Positions 6,473 through 14,381 of a DNA stretch of 32,935 nucleotides are shown one piece after another. A model generated the notes under the pieces. It did no database searches. It was not told where the DNA came from and saw only the letters and a list, made by a program, of their open reading frames with translations. Every line of letters begins with the position of its first letter. The first letter of the stretch is position 1. Position numbers and translations under genes: made by a program. The stretch comes from Minisyncoccota bacterium (GTDB taxonomy: Bacteria; Verrucomicrobiota; Verrucomicrobiia; Methylacidiphilales; Verrucolacustridaceae). The DNA lies in the NCBI GenBank assembly GCA_030054195.1, contig JASGCJ010000021.1:1-32935 (forward strand). Reading direction: 5' to 3'.

Positions 6473-6940
6473 ATGAGTTTTGACGAAGGACACGATCGAT
6501 ATGTTCAGCCTAGAAACCGGGAAGGTTTCAGGAAAGTGGTGTGCATGGGCTCGCCGGATGGAAAAGAAATCTGGCTGGCGCTGCTATTGGGTGGGAAAGG
6601 GGTGGAGATCTGGGTGGAAGCGATCCATTTCGAGAGCGGGGTAAGGCCTTCAGGGCAGGTGCGGCGGGTTATCTCCGCAGAGGGTGATGAGACCAAGCTG
6701 CTGCTGAATGCCTGCATGATCTTCTATCCGGACCTGTTCCGGGGCTCTTGCTCCATCAGCGCGTTGGTGGATGTGGTTGAAAAATTGGGAACGGAGGTGC
6801 ATCTCGAAAAAGTGAGACAACTTTCCAGTATGTTGGAGGTCTTGCAGAGTGAGGCAAAGAGTATGGGGGGTTTTGAGCGTTTTGGTCTCTGGGAAGGGGA
6901 ATTGAAGCCCAGGAGGCGTGAAAAAAAGGAGAATAAATGA
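6473..6940 (+). CDS. Hypothetical protein (155 aa)
   Basis: A strong ribosome site (AAGGAGG) precedes the ATG. The protein is soluble: a beta-rich N-terminal part (RKVVCMGSPDGKEIWLALLLGG, broken by turns), then a helical segment around residues 80-130 and a very basic tail (KPRRREKKENK). Its stop overlaps the next ATG, coupling it to a short secreted protein. No family is recognised. It is not a repeat protein like its neighbours. Confidence 0.65.
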   Translation: MSFDEGHDRYVQPRNREGFRKVVCMGSPDGKEIWLALLLGGKGVEIWVEAIHFESGVRPSGQVRRVISAEGDETKLLLNACMIFYPDLFRGSCSISALVDVVEKLGTEVHLEKVRQLSSMLEVLQSEAKSMGGFERFGLWEGELKPRRREKKENK

Positions 6941-7164
6941 AAAAAGTGGTTCTTTTGGTTCTGATGGCAGGGGCGGGCTATGTCTTCGCGGAGGATGAGG
7001 GGCTCTGGGCCGGACGTGGCGGGGGTTACGAGTTGGGTAACTCGATCTTGTGGCAGGATGGGACGACGACGAGACGGGTCGGGAACGCCTGGATCTCTAA
7101 CGACGGCCAGACCCTCTACAAGGTTCGTAACTACTGGTTAGAAACGACTCCCAAGACTAAATAA
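6937..7164 (+). CDS. Short secreted repeat protein (75 aa)
   Basis: This product has a clear signal peptide (MKKVVLLVLMAGAGYVFA-ED) and a short mature part with Gly-rich strands: GGGYELGNSILWQDG, RVGNAWISNDG, KVRNYWLET. The N-x-(I/A/Y)-(L/W) step every 15-17 residues recalls the GSVW/GSVY repeats of the 3680-4078 product. The signal and ED start after cleavage are also alike, so it is a divergent relative. It ends the coupled chain 5702-7164. Function is unknown. Confidence 0.7.
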   Translation: MKKVVLLVLMAGAGYVFAEDEGLWAGRGGGYELGNSILWQDGTTTRRVGNAWISNDGQTLYKVRNYWLETTPKTK

Positions 7165-7200
7165 CTCCCCCGCCATAGAAACTGGTTTTAAAGTTTGGTT

Positions 7201-7938
7201 ATGTTTCCGCGTGCCGTGATCTCGAAAGTGGGGATTTACGTTTATCTCTACCGGGATCCGCGAGACGGCAAAATCTTCTACGTGGGAAAAGGGAAGGGCC
7301 AGCGGGCGTTCCAGCATCTAGTGGACGAAAAAGACGGGGTCAAAAGGAAGAAAATCCAGGAGATCCGAAACGCGGGACTTGAGCCCAAAATTGAGATCCT
7401 CGTCCATGCCCTTAAAGATGATGAGATGGCCTTGAAGATCGAGGCGGCCTTAATTGATCTGATTGGCGTCGGCCAGTTGGCAAACGAGGTTCGGGGTTAT
7501 GATGTCATTTCCCATGGAAAAATGGACGTGCAAGAGCTGGTCGCCCTGTACGATGCACCCAAGGGCATCATTCGGGATCAGGGGATTCTCTTAATCCGAA
7601 TCAACCAGCTATTCAGGCATGGGATGGGCTCCGAGGAACTGTATGAGGCAACGCGGGGTGTCTGGAAAATTGGCGCTAGGCGGAATTCGGTCCGGCATGT
7701 TCTGGCGCTTTATCAAGGTGTGGTGAAGGAGGTTTATGCGTTAGAGGGTTGGGAACCAGCGAATTGGAGGGCTTACAGTTTTCGGGCAGAGGAACTGAAG
7801 GCACGGGAAAAGCAGGATGTAGGCCGCTGGCAGTTCAAGGGCTCTGTAGCCAAGGAACCGATCCGTAGCAGATATTTGGGCAAAGACGTATCTAAGTATT
7901 TGGTGAAAGGGGCCATGAACCCGATCCAGTACGTATAA
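7201..7938 (+). CDS. GIY-YIG domain protein (LEM-3-like nuclease domain)
   Basis: A 245-residue protein whose N-terminal 100 residues form a GIY-YIG nuclease domain: GIYVYLY (residues 11-17), IFYVGKGKGQR (25-35) with the conserved Arg, and a later Glu in ALKIEAALIDLIG. The FYVGKGxGxR form is typical of the LEM-3-like branch. The C-terminal 140 residues are soluble and unrecognised, with an internal DQGILLIRINQLF motif. ATG at 7201 is preferred over the in-frame TTG at 7195; no ribosome site is clear. It likely cuts or nicks DNA. Its place before the WYL and DUF2779 genes suggests a defence role, which is an inference. Confidence 0.8.
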   Translation: MFPRAVISKVGIYVYLYRDPRDGKIFYVGKGKGQRAFQHLVDEKDGVKRKKIQEIRNAGLEPKIEILVHALKDDEMALKIEAALIDLIGVGQLANEVRGYDVISHGKMDVQELVALYDAPKGIIRDQGILLIRINQLFRHGMGSEELYEATRGVWKIGARRNSVRHVLALYQGVVKEVYALEGWEPANWRAYSFRAEELKAREKQDVGRWQFKGSVAKEPIRSRYLGKDVSKYLVKGAMNPIQYV

Positions 7939-7952
7939 GGCTAGCCCAACAG

Positions 7953-7976
7953 ATGTCCGAGGTGGGGGGATAGGCT
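7953..7976 (+). promoter_or_regulatory. Island promoter-like element, copy 5
   Basis: ATGTCC (7953-7958), spacer GAGGTGGGGGGA and TAGGCT (7971-7976) end six bases before the ATG of the WYL gene. AGCC before and GGCT after the spacer can pair, giving a hairpin with ATGTCC in the loop. Confidence 0.5.
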
Positions 7977-7982
7977 GAGGGG

Positions 7983-9182
7983 ATGATTAAAAATGCGCCG
8001 CTGGTGGATTTTGATGGAAATGACCTTTCGAAACTGACCCGCCCAGCGGCCAAGCGGGAACTTTTCCCAATCCCAAAAAACGAGAGGCCGTTAAGCTTGC
8101 CGCACGGCAGGGCTAATCCCATGCTTTTGGCCATGGCGGTTTCCCACAGGGCTCAAGCAGCACCCAAAAAGGCGACCCCAAACTGGACTGCGGAAAACCG
8201 CCACTATGCCCTCCTACACTTCCTGGCCGGCTTCGGCTCACGGGGAGCGCAAATCCAGGAGATTCTCCGCCACCTTGCCGAACGCACCGGCAAAACCTCT
8301 TACACGGCCAAGACGGTTTACCGCGATATTGAACACCTGGTGGACGATTTCGGCTACACCATCCAGCACGACAAGGCGCGTAACCGCTGGGTGTTCCATA
8401 ACCCGCCCCCCAACCTCACCCTCGGCAGCCGCCGGCTATCCAAAAACCAGATGATCGCCCTGCGGATGGCAGCCTCCCCCATCGCCATTCCCGGGCATCC
8501 CTTCCAAAAGGCCATGCAGGGGACCCTCCAGCAGATCGCCGCGATGCTGGACGAGGACCAAAAAAAGCAGCTGCAGGATTCCGCCCAGCTGCTGAACGTA
8601 AAAAACACCCCGCTGATCGACCTGGACGTGGAGACGATTGCCCTGCTGGAGCAGGCCATCCGGGAACAACGCGAGATGTCCATGCAGTACCGGGGCCTCC
8701 GCGATCCACGCCCCCGCCTGCGCCGGGTGCAGCCCCACGGGCTCTATCACCGCAACGGCGGCTGGTACGTGGCGGCCCATGATCCCCAATCCAAGGGGAT
8801 GCGCAGCTTCCTCATCTCCCGCGCCCGGGATTGGGACCTCACCCAAAAACCCTTCCCAAGGCAGAAAGATTTCACCCTGGACGATTTTCTCCACGGCTCA
8901 TTCGGAGCCATGTCGGGCAGGGGAACTTTGCAAAAGGTGCGGATCCGCCTTTTCGAGGCGGCCGCCCGCTTGGGGGAGGAGCGGAATTGGCACAGCAGCC
9001 AGAAAATTGAAAGCAGTAGCCGGCGTAAGGATGGTTCCATCGTCGTTAGCTTTGAACTACGCGGCCTAGATGAAATCCGACGCTGGATTTTGCAGTGGGA
9101 AGGGGAGGCCGAGGTGCTTGAGCCGCTCGATTTGAAGGACCAGGTGAAAAAGGCCGGCCAGAAAATCCACCAAAGAAGCTGA
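7983..9182 (+). CDS. WYL-domain transcriptional regulator
   Basis: A 399-residue regulator. A roughly 60-residue unstructured N-terminal extension is followed by a winged helix-turn-helix (about 65-140: YALLHFLAGFG, SYTAKTVYRDIEHL, then a wing). The WYL domain spans about 225-300 with RVQPHGLYHRNGGWYVAAHD and the FLISRARD strand. A C-terminal WCX-like region follows. WYL regulators of the BrxR/CapW type bind a ligand, probably nucleic acid, and repress defence operons. It sits seven bases before the DUF2779 gene and likely controls the pair. The coding sequence from about 8200 is clearly richer in GC than its neighbours, which suggests separate origin. A smaller form starting inside the extension is possible. 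Confidence 0.88.
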   Translation: MIKNAPLVDFDGNDLSKLTRPAAKRELFPIPKNERPLSLPHGRANPMLLAMAVSHRAQAAPKKATPNWTAENRHYALLHFLAGFGSRGAQIQEILRHLAERTGKTSYTAKTVYRDIEHLVDDFGYTIQHDKARNRWVFHNPPPNLTLGSRRLSKNQMIALRMAASPIAIPGHPFQKAMQGTLQQIAAMLDEDQKKQLQDSAQLLNVKNTPLIDLDVETIALLEQAIREQREMSMQYRGLRDPRPRLRRVQPHGLYHRNGGWYVAAHDPQSKGMRSFLISRARDWDLTQKPFPRQKDFTLDDFLHGSFGAMSGRGTLQKVRIRLFEAAARLGEERNWHSSQKIESSSRRKDGSIVVSFELRGLDEIRRWILQWEGEAEVLEPLDLKDQVKKAGQKIHQRS

Positions 9183-9188
9183 GGCCCG

Positions 9189-11222
9189 ATGCCCCGCCCT
9201 CGTTACCTCACCAAGTCCCGCTACCGGATGGCGTGTGAATGCCCGACGAAGCTATTTTATACGCGCAAAAAGGAATATCAGGACAACAGCCTGGACGATC
9301 CGTTCCTGGAAGGCCTGCGGGACGGGGGATTTCAGGTTGGTCGGCTGGCCCAACTCTATTACGAAGCCAAAGGACCGTCGGTACTGATCGATACGCTGAA
9401 CGAGGAGGAAGCGCTCCAAAGGACGAAAGAGGAGCTCAAGAAAAACCGGATTACGATCTTTGAGGCGGCATTCCGCCACGGCCACCTGTTCATCCGGACG
9501 GATATCCTGGTCAAAGAGGGCAATCTCCTTCGCCTGATCGAGGTGAAATCCAAATCCTACGATCCGGATGATTCGGACAATTCTCCCTTCAAAAAGGACG
9601 GCCTGCCCAACAGCAAATGGGAGCCGACTTTTCAAGATATCGCCTTTCAAACTTACGTCCTGCGCGGCTGCCAACCGGGGATGACTGTGAAACCCTATCT
9701 CATGCTGATGGACAAAAGAAAACCGGCACCGGTCGAGGGAATGAACGGCTACTTTTTGCTGAAGAAGGTAGGGGACAAAAAAATGCCGGATGTGGTGATG
9801 AAAAAAGATCTGCCTAAGGAAGCTTTAAAGCTGGATCATTACATCACGGTGGAGTTGGAAGTGGATGAGGTGGTCACAGCCCTCCACGGTCAGGATTACG
9901 AGGGGAAAAGCTTTTTGGAGAGGATCGAGGAGTGGGCCCAGGGCTATGCCGATGACAGAAAGATCGCCCCGGTGCTCTCCAGCGCATGTGCCAAGTGCCA
10001 GTTCAAGGCCACGGCGGAGGAGAGGAAGGCCGGGGACCTTTCTGGCTTTCATGAGTGCTGGAGGGGAAAAACGGGGCTGAGCGACGGGGAGTTGGACGGA
10101 CCGCTTGTGCTGGATGTGTGGAATTACCGGGGTAAGGACGACTGGATCGGAAGCGGGAAGTATCGCCTGGCTTCGCTCACGGAGACAGATGTAACGGAGC
10201 CTAGGACGCAGAGCCGATCAACGCAACCGGGCTGGAGGCAGACGGAGCGGCAACGGCTACAGATCCGGTGCGTGCGGGAGGGGAGGACGGAGCCGGTGGT
10301 CGATACAGAGGGATTGAAGGGGGATTTATCGAAGTGGAAATATCCGCTGCACTTTATCGACTTTGAGACGATCCGGGCGGCCATACCGTTCCATAAGGAT
10401 TCTGGGCCTTACGAGCAGGTGGCGTTTCAGTTCTCGCACCATCTTGTGAAGGAGAATGGTACAATCACGCACGCAGGGCAGTGGATCGAGCTGGGCAAGG
10501 GGAAATGGCCTAACCACGTGTTCCTGAGAAAGCTGAAGGAGCAACTGGATCAGGATGAGGGAACCATCCTCCACTTTTCGCATCACGAACTGACGGTGAT
10601 CCGGGATCTTTGCGACATGCTAGAGGTGAAGGACAAGGGTTTGACGACATGGTTTAGGAACCTAGTGGGAGAGAAAAAAATAAAGGGGCAGGTTTGCCTC
10701 CCGGGTAACGGACGGATGGTGGATATGTTGCCGATTTTGAAAGGGCGGTATTACCATCCGGGGTCGGGCGGTTCGAACTCGCTCAAAAAGATCCTACCGG
10801 CGATTTTAAGCCCCGGGGGAAAGCTGCACGGGAAGTACAGCCAGCCGGTCTATGGGACGAAAGAAATGCACAGCGAGAACCTGAAGGAGGGGAAGGCTTG
10901 GGTGACGGACCGTTGTTGGGACCCGTACGAGTTGTTGCCGAGGATCTGCGACGTATGCGGGGATCTGCCGGATGGGGTGGAGAGGCTGTTTGGAGATGAG
11001 GGTATTGATCAGGGCGGGGCGGCGATGATGGCTTATGGAAAGGCGCAGTTCACCGAGTGCAGTGAGGAAGAGGTTAAGGGGTTGGAGAAAGCTCTCCTGC
11101 AATACTGTGAGTTGGACACCCTAGCCATGGTGATGCTTTGGGAGGAGTGGCAAGATCAGCTTCAAAATGTAAGCAGGGCTGCTCAAAGTAGGAAAAAACA
11201 GCGACCAATAATCGTAGTTTAA
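9189..11222 (+). CDS. DUF2779 protein with Cas4/RecB-like nuclease domain
   Basis: A 677-residue protein. The N-terminus has LTKSRYRMACECPTKL, the cysteine-bearing entry motif of RecB/Cas4-like nucleases. It is followed by PD-(D/E)xK residues Asp105 (FIRTDIL) and Glu118-x-Lys120 (LIEVKSKS). A Cys group near residues 262-290 (CAKC ... ECW) could complete an iron-sulfur site. The C-terminal DUF2779 region contains LHFIDFET, HFSHHELTVIRDL and QYCELDTLAMV, a set of acidic residues like a DEDD exonuclease. Two nuclease centres in one chain are therefore plausible. The gene follows the WYL regulator by six bases. Members occur in defence islands; the role here is inferred. GC content is high in its first half. 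Confidence 0.85.
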   Translation: MPRPRYLTKSRYRMACECPTKLFYTRKKEYQDNSLDDPFLEGLRDGGFQVGRLAQLYYEAKGPSVLIDTLNEEEALQRTKEELKKNRITIFEAAFRHGHLFIRTDILVKEGNLLRLIEVKSKSYDPDDSDNSPFKKDGLPNSKWEPTFQDIAFQTYVLRGCQPGMTVKPYLMLMDKRKPAPVEGMNGYFLLKKVGDKKMPDVVMKKDLPKEALKLDHYITVELEVDEVVTALHGQDYEGKSFLERIEEWAQGYADDRKIAPVLSSACAKCQFKATAEERKAGDLSGFHECWRGKTGLSDGELDGPLVLDVWNYRGKDDWIGSGKYRLASLTETDVTEPRTQSRSTQPGWRQTERQRLQIRCVREGRTEPVVDTEGLKGDLSKWKYPLHFIDFETIRAAIPFHKDSGPYEQVAFQFSHHLVKENGTITHAGQWIELGKGKWPNHVFLRKLKEQLDQDEGTILHFSHHELTVIRDLCDMLEVKDKGLTTWFRNLVGEKKIKGQVCLPGNGRMVDMLPILKGRYYHPGSGGSNSLKKILPAILSPGGKLHGKYSQPVYGTKEMHSENLKEGKAWVTDRCWDPYELLPRICDVCGDLPDGVERLFGDEGIDQGGAAMMAYGKAQFTECSEEEVKGLEKALLQYCELDTLAMVMLWEEWQDQLQNVSRAAQSRKKQRPIIVV

Positions 11223-11256
11223 GGATTTGGAAACTTTTTGATAGGTAGCCCCGCCA

Positions 11257-11280
11257 ATGTCCTAGGGGGTTGGGTAAGAT
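11257..11280 (+). promoter_or_regulatory. Island promoter-like element, copy 6 (before the preQ0 arm)
   Basis: ATGTCC (11257-11262), spacer TAGGGGGTTGGG and TAAGAT (11275-11280) lie six bases before the ATG at 11287. This is the cleanest copy. Downstream genes to 17272 are closely spaced or overlapping and share this strand, so it may drive the preQ0 genes. Confidence 0.6.
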
Positions 11281-11286
11281 GAGGGG

Positions 11287-11844
11287 ATGATGAATAAAGA
11301 AAAGAAGAAAATGAAAAAGAACAAGCAGGCGAAATTCAAAGTTAAGGGGCCGGAGGCGATTGAGGATGGTTTGATGGATATGGGAAGGGCCATTGAGGCG
11401 GGTGGGTCGTGGGCGCATCCTGAAATGGAAAGGATCCCGGAATGGGGGGGGGCTGACATCCGGATTACCAGCGACTTTAAAACGGACTTCAATGAAGCGA
11501 ACTACTTCGACCATGACCTGACGGTGCGGACGCGACACGCGGGGCCGGCGACGTGGTTTGTGTTCCAGATGCGGGACCTCTTCGATGGCTGGCTGGATTA
11601 CGGCAACAAGTACGGCTTTTACGAGCTATTGGCGCAGGCGGCGTTGGAGCACCTGGCGGTGAACCAACCGGAGCCAGAGGATGCGAAGCCACTCTTAAGG
11701 GCCATGTTGACCCGGGCCTTCCTGATGCTGGAAGTTGCCAAGGAGCATCATGTGTGGCCTGATGATGCCATGATGGTTTTGCATTCCGAAGATGATGAGG
11801 GTAATCAGCTTCGTGAGAATTTGGAGGGACCAAGCTTTGAGTGA
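11287..11844 (+). CDS. Hypothetical protein (185 aa)
   Basis: A very basic start (NKEKKKMKKNKQAKFKVK) precedes an acidic soluble body containing SWAHPEMERIPEWGGADIRI and a helical C-terminal half. The basic start followed by an EG-(L/M)-(M/V)-D-G/M stretch is similar in style to the protein at 22946-23662. Both genes carry the island element. Its last codons overlap the next gene, whose TTG start lies at 11837. ATG 11287 or the adjacent ATG 11290 may be used. No family is recognised. It is the first gene of the arm that makes preQ0, but nothing shows a direct part in that pathway. Confidence 0.65.
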   Translation: MMNKEKKKMKKNKQAKFKVKGPEAIEDGLMDMGRAIEAGGSWAHPEMERIPEWGGADIRITSDFKTDFNEANYFDHDLTVRTRHAGPATWFVFQMRDLFDGWLDYGNKYGFYELLAQAALEHLAVNQPEPEDAKPLLRAMLTRAFLMLEVAKEHHVWPDDAMMVLHSEDDEGNQLRENLEGPSFE

Positions 11845-12376
11845 AAATATTTTATACTTCGCTTATGGGTCAAATCTAAATCAGGAAGACTTAAACGATT
11901 GGAAGGCAAAAAAGCCAAAATGGCGAAACACTGATTTGAATCTCAATAAAAAGAGTATCGGATTTTTGTCTGGGTACCGTCTAGGTTTTACCCGAATTTC
12001 CATAACCAGGGAAAACATGGGCGTAGCCGATATTGTTCCTTCGGACGATCCTATGAGCAGGGTATGGGGGGTGATTTTTTCATTAGCCGATAAACAAGCT
12101 AAAGCGATTGAGGCTAAGGAAGGGTTCGTTGGCTTTGGTAATGCGGAGAACAGTTACGATCAAATTAAGGTGCAGGTCACGGACGCGGAAGGGGTGGAGA
12201 AACCATGCTTCACCTATCAGGCTGTTGTGCCCGATAATAATAAGCGAAAGAGCCTGTACTTTCGACCATCGAAAAAATATTACGAGGTGGTCCGAAAAGG
12301 GGGAGAGGACCACGAGTTACCCAGGGAATTCTTTTATCACCTCAAGATGGTTAGCGAGGCCTCGTGGGTTGTTTAA
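11837..12376 (+). CDS. Gamma-glutamylcyclotransferase-like (AIG2/GGCT fold) protein
   Basis: The 179-residue product starts with LYFAYGSNLN, the Y-x-GSN substrate-binding loop of the GGCT family. GVIFSLADKQAKAIEAKEG follows; its Glu is the usual catalytic candidate, and the body has the expected beta-barrel pattern. Enzymes of this fold release 5-oxoproline from gamma-glutamyl amines or peptides, but many members have other substrates. The TTG at 11837 is chosen as start because GGAGGG lies eight bases before it and the motif begins at once after it; it overlaps the preceding stop. It lies 28 bases before queC. Whether it takes part in 7-deazaguanine chemistry is unknown. Confidence 0.75.
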   Translation: MSENILYFAYGSNLNQEDLNDWKAKKPKWRNTDLNLNKKSIGFLSGYRLGFTRISITRENMGVADIVPSDDPMSRVWGVIFSLADKQAKAIEAKEGFVGFGNAENSYDQIKVQVTDAEGVEKPCFTYQAVVPDNNKRKSLYFRPSKKYYEVVRKGGEDHELPREFFYHLKMVSEASWVV

Positions 12377-12404
12377 TTTCAAGATCACTCTAAAATCAAC
12401 TCCA

Positions 12405-13223
12405 ATGAGTGAGTTGATATCAAAGGAGTTCTTTCGAAAGATGGGAAAGAAGGGTGGATCGGTAAAGTCAGCCCGGAAGGCCGTGGCATGTAGAATAAAT
12501 GGGATGAAAAGATCCGGAGTAAAGCAAAGGCTAAAAGTTGTCTGTTTGGTGAGTGGCGGCATGGACTCGGTCGCGGCCCTATATCATGCAGCACGAAAGT
12601 ATGAAGTTGTCCATGGACTCAGCTTTGAATACGGATCGAAGCATAACGCAAAAGAGATTCCCTTCGCTAAAAAGCACTGTGAAAACCTCGAAATTCAACA
12701 CACCACGGTCAATTTAGACTTCATTGCCGAGACATTTAAATCTGATCTCCTTTCCACAGGGGGAGACATCCCAGATGGGCACTATGAAGAGCTGACAATG
12801 AAGCAGACGGTCGTTCCGTTAAGAAATGGAATCATGCTCACCATTGCGGCTGGTTTTGCGGAAAGCAGAGGTGCGGAGGGGCTCGTGATTGCAGCTCATT
12901 CAGGTGACCACGCGATTTACCCTGATTGCCGAGAGGATTTTATGGCCGATATGGCTGGGGCGATCCGGAACGGTACCTATGCCCAAATTCAATTGCTGCG
13001 ACCCTTTATAACTTTCACGAAAGCTTTGATCGCTAAACGTGGGCATGAACTGGGCATTGATTTCTCTCAGACCTGGTCATGTTACAAGGGCAAACAGATT
13101 CACTGTGGGACCTGTGGCACATGCGTCGAGAGAAGAGAAGCCTTCAAGCTCGCTCGAATCAAGGATCCGACTCGATACCAGAGCCTAGCTCCGCTGCCGC
13201 CTAAGCCTTCGCTAGGGAAATAG
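12405..13223 (+). CDS. queC: 7-cyano-7-deazaguanine synthase
   Basis: QueC turns 7-carboxy-7-deazaguanine into preQ0 with ATP and ammonia. The PP-loop motif LVSGGMDSVAA binds ATP. SFEYGSKHNAKE and VPLRNGIMLTIAAGFAE are family motifs, and the C-terminal SCYKG ... HCGTCGTC cysteines bind zinc. From the ATG at 12405 the product has 272 residues, including about 33 extra at the N-terminus with MGKKGGSVKSARKA, a KGG-type basic motif. Starts at 12441 (AAGGAG 13 bases upstream) or 12504 (usual QueC length) are also possible. queE begins six bases after its stop. The catalytic call is firm; the start is uncertain. Confidence 0.95.
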   Translation: MSELISKEFFRKMGKKGGSVKSARKAVACRINGMKRSGVKQRLKVVCLVSGGMDSVAALYHAARKYEVVHGLSFEYGSKHNAKEIPFAKKHCENLEIQHTTVNLDFIAETFKSDLLSTGGDIPDGHYEELTMKQTVVPLRNGIMLTIAAGFAESRGAEGLVIAAHSGDHAIYPDCREDFMADMAGAIRNGTYAQIQLLRPFITFTKALIAKRGHELGIDFSQTWSCYKGKQIHCGTCGTCVERREAFKLARIKDPTRYQSLAPLPPKPSLGK

Positions 13224-13229
13224 GATCCT

Positions 13230-13919
13230 GTGCGAATTTCTGAGATTTTCTACTCGATCCAAGGGGAAGGGGAGTTGGCGGGAGTACCCTCTGTCTTTGT
13301 GCGGACATCCGGTTGTAACTTACGCTGTGTTTGGTGTGATACGCCATACGCCTCTTGGAATCCGGAGGGTGAGGATATGAGCATTGATCAAATTATTGCG
13401 GAGGTGGAAAAACATCCATGCCACCATGTGGTTTTAACGGGTGGAGAACCCATGATTGCCAAAGAAATACGGGATTTGGCGAAAAGGCTGAAACAGACTG
13501 GTAAGCACATTACCATCGAAACAGCTGGCACGGTGGCGCCAGACGGCATTTCTTGTGATCTGGCATCGATAAGTCCGAAACTGGCTAATTCAACACCACC
13601 GGAAGCTAAAGCCCATGCCTGGAGGGCAAAACATGATGCCTTACGTCTTCAACCTGAGGTGATCCAGAATTGGCTGGGGAAATACCATACCCAGTTAAAG
13701 TTCGTGGTTCAGGGCGAGTCAGATCTAATCGAAATCGATGATCTGTTAAAAAAGCTGTCCAAATTAAAACCCGAGCAGGTCCTTTTAATGCCTGAAGGTA
13801 TTGATGCCAAGGTACTTAAAGAAAGGGGGCCTTCATTGGCAAATATCTGCAAATCAAGGGGTTTCAGATTTTGCCCTCGACTCCATGTTGAGCTTTATGG
13901 CAATAAGAGGGGTACTTAA
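13230..13919 (+). CDS. queE: 7-carboxy-7-deazaguanine synthase
   Basis: QueE is a radical SAM enzyme that contracts the pterin ring of 6-carboxytetrahydropterin to give 7-carboxy-7-deazaguanine. The 229-residue protein has the substrate-side motif YSIQGEGELAG (residues 8-18) and the cluster motif C29-x3-C33-x2-C36 (CNLRCVWC), followed by DTPY. TGGEPM and the later SPKLANS segment are typical for QueE. The start is GTG at 13230, which gives the usual RISEIFYSIQGEG N-terminus. It lies between queC and queD with spacings of six and two bases, so the three are one unit. Confidence 0.96.
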   Translation: MRISEIFYSIQGEGELAGVPSVFVRTSGCNLRCVWCDTPYASWNPEGEDMSIDQIIAEVEKHPCHHVVLTGGEPMIAKEIRDLAKRLKQTGKHITIETAGTVAPDGISCDLASISPKLANSTPPEAKAHAWRAKHDALRLQPEVIQNWLGKYHTQLKFVVQGESDLIEIDDLLKKLSKLKPEQVLLMPEGIDAKVLKERGPSLANICKSRGFRFCPRLHVELYGNKRGT

Positions 13920-13921
13920 TT

Positions 13922-14380
13922 ATGCCTTTTCGTATCTGTAAAACGATTGAGATTGAGAATGGGCATATGCTTTCCAAACACCCTGATGCTTGTCGATTTC
14001 CGCATGGGCACTCCCGTAGGGTAGAGATGATCTTGGAGGCCGACACCTTGGATCAAAACGAAATGGTCTGTGACTTTAAAATCCTAAAAGAGGCGATGCA
14101 TGACTTCCTTATGTCCTGGGATCATGCGATGGCCGTGAATACGAAAGATCCTAACTTTGATGGCATGCGAAAGATCTACGGAGACAGAATCATCCCTTTC
14201 GACAATCAAGATCCCACAACCGAAGTCATGGCTAAAGCAGTTTACGAAAAACTAAAGACTAGCCTTAAGGATTATCAAAAGAATCCACAAGCTCGGTACC
14301 CTCTTTCAAAAAGCGTGCTTGTCGCCTCAGTTAAGGTTTGGGAAACAAGCTCCTCCTGGGCTGAATATACTGAGAAATAA
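13922..14380 (+). CDS. queD: 6-carboxytetrahydropterin synthase
   Basis: QueD converts dihydroneopterin triphosphate to 6-carboxytetrahydropterin. The 152-residue protein has zinc ligands His15 (ENGHML), His28 and His30 (FPHGHS), catalytic Cys24, the Asp67-His68 pair (SWDHAM) and Glu141 (VWETSSSWAEY). All are in family order and spacing. Insertions after residue 70 (DPNFDGMRKIYGD) and near 118 (DYQKNPQARYPLSK) make it longer than the typical 120-residue form. It starts two bases after queE and ends one base before folE2, which makes its substrate. Confidence 0.95.
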   Translation: MPFRICKTIEIENGHMLSKHPDACRFPHGHSRRVEMILEADTLDQNEMVCDFKILKEAMHDFLMSWDHAMAVNTKDPNFDGMRKIYGDRIIPFDNQDPTTEVMAKAVYEKLKTSLKDYQKNPQARYPLSKSVLVASVKVWETSSSWAEYTEK

Positions 14381-14381
14381 A

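Noticed and set aside
12108-12404. Upstream extension of queC
   Set aside because: It is a shadow of the GGCT-like gene in another frame.
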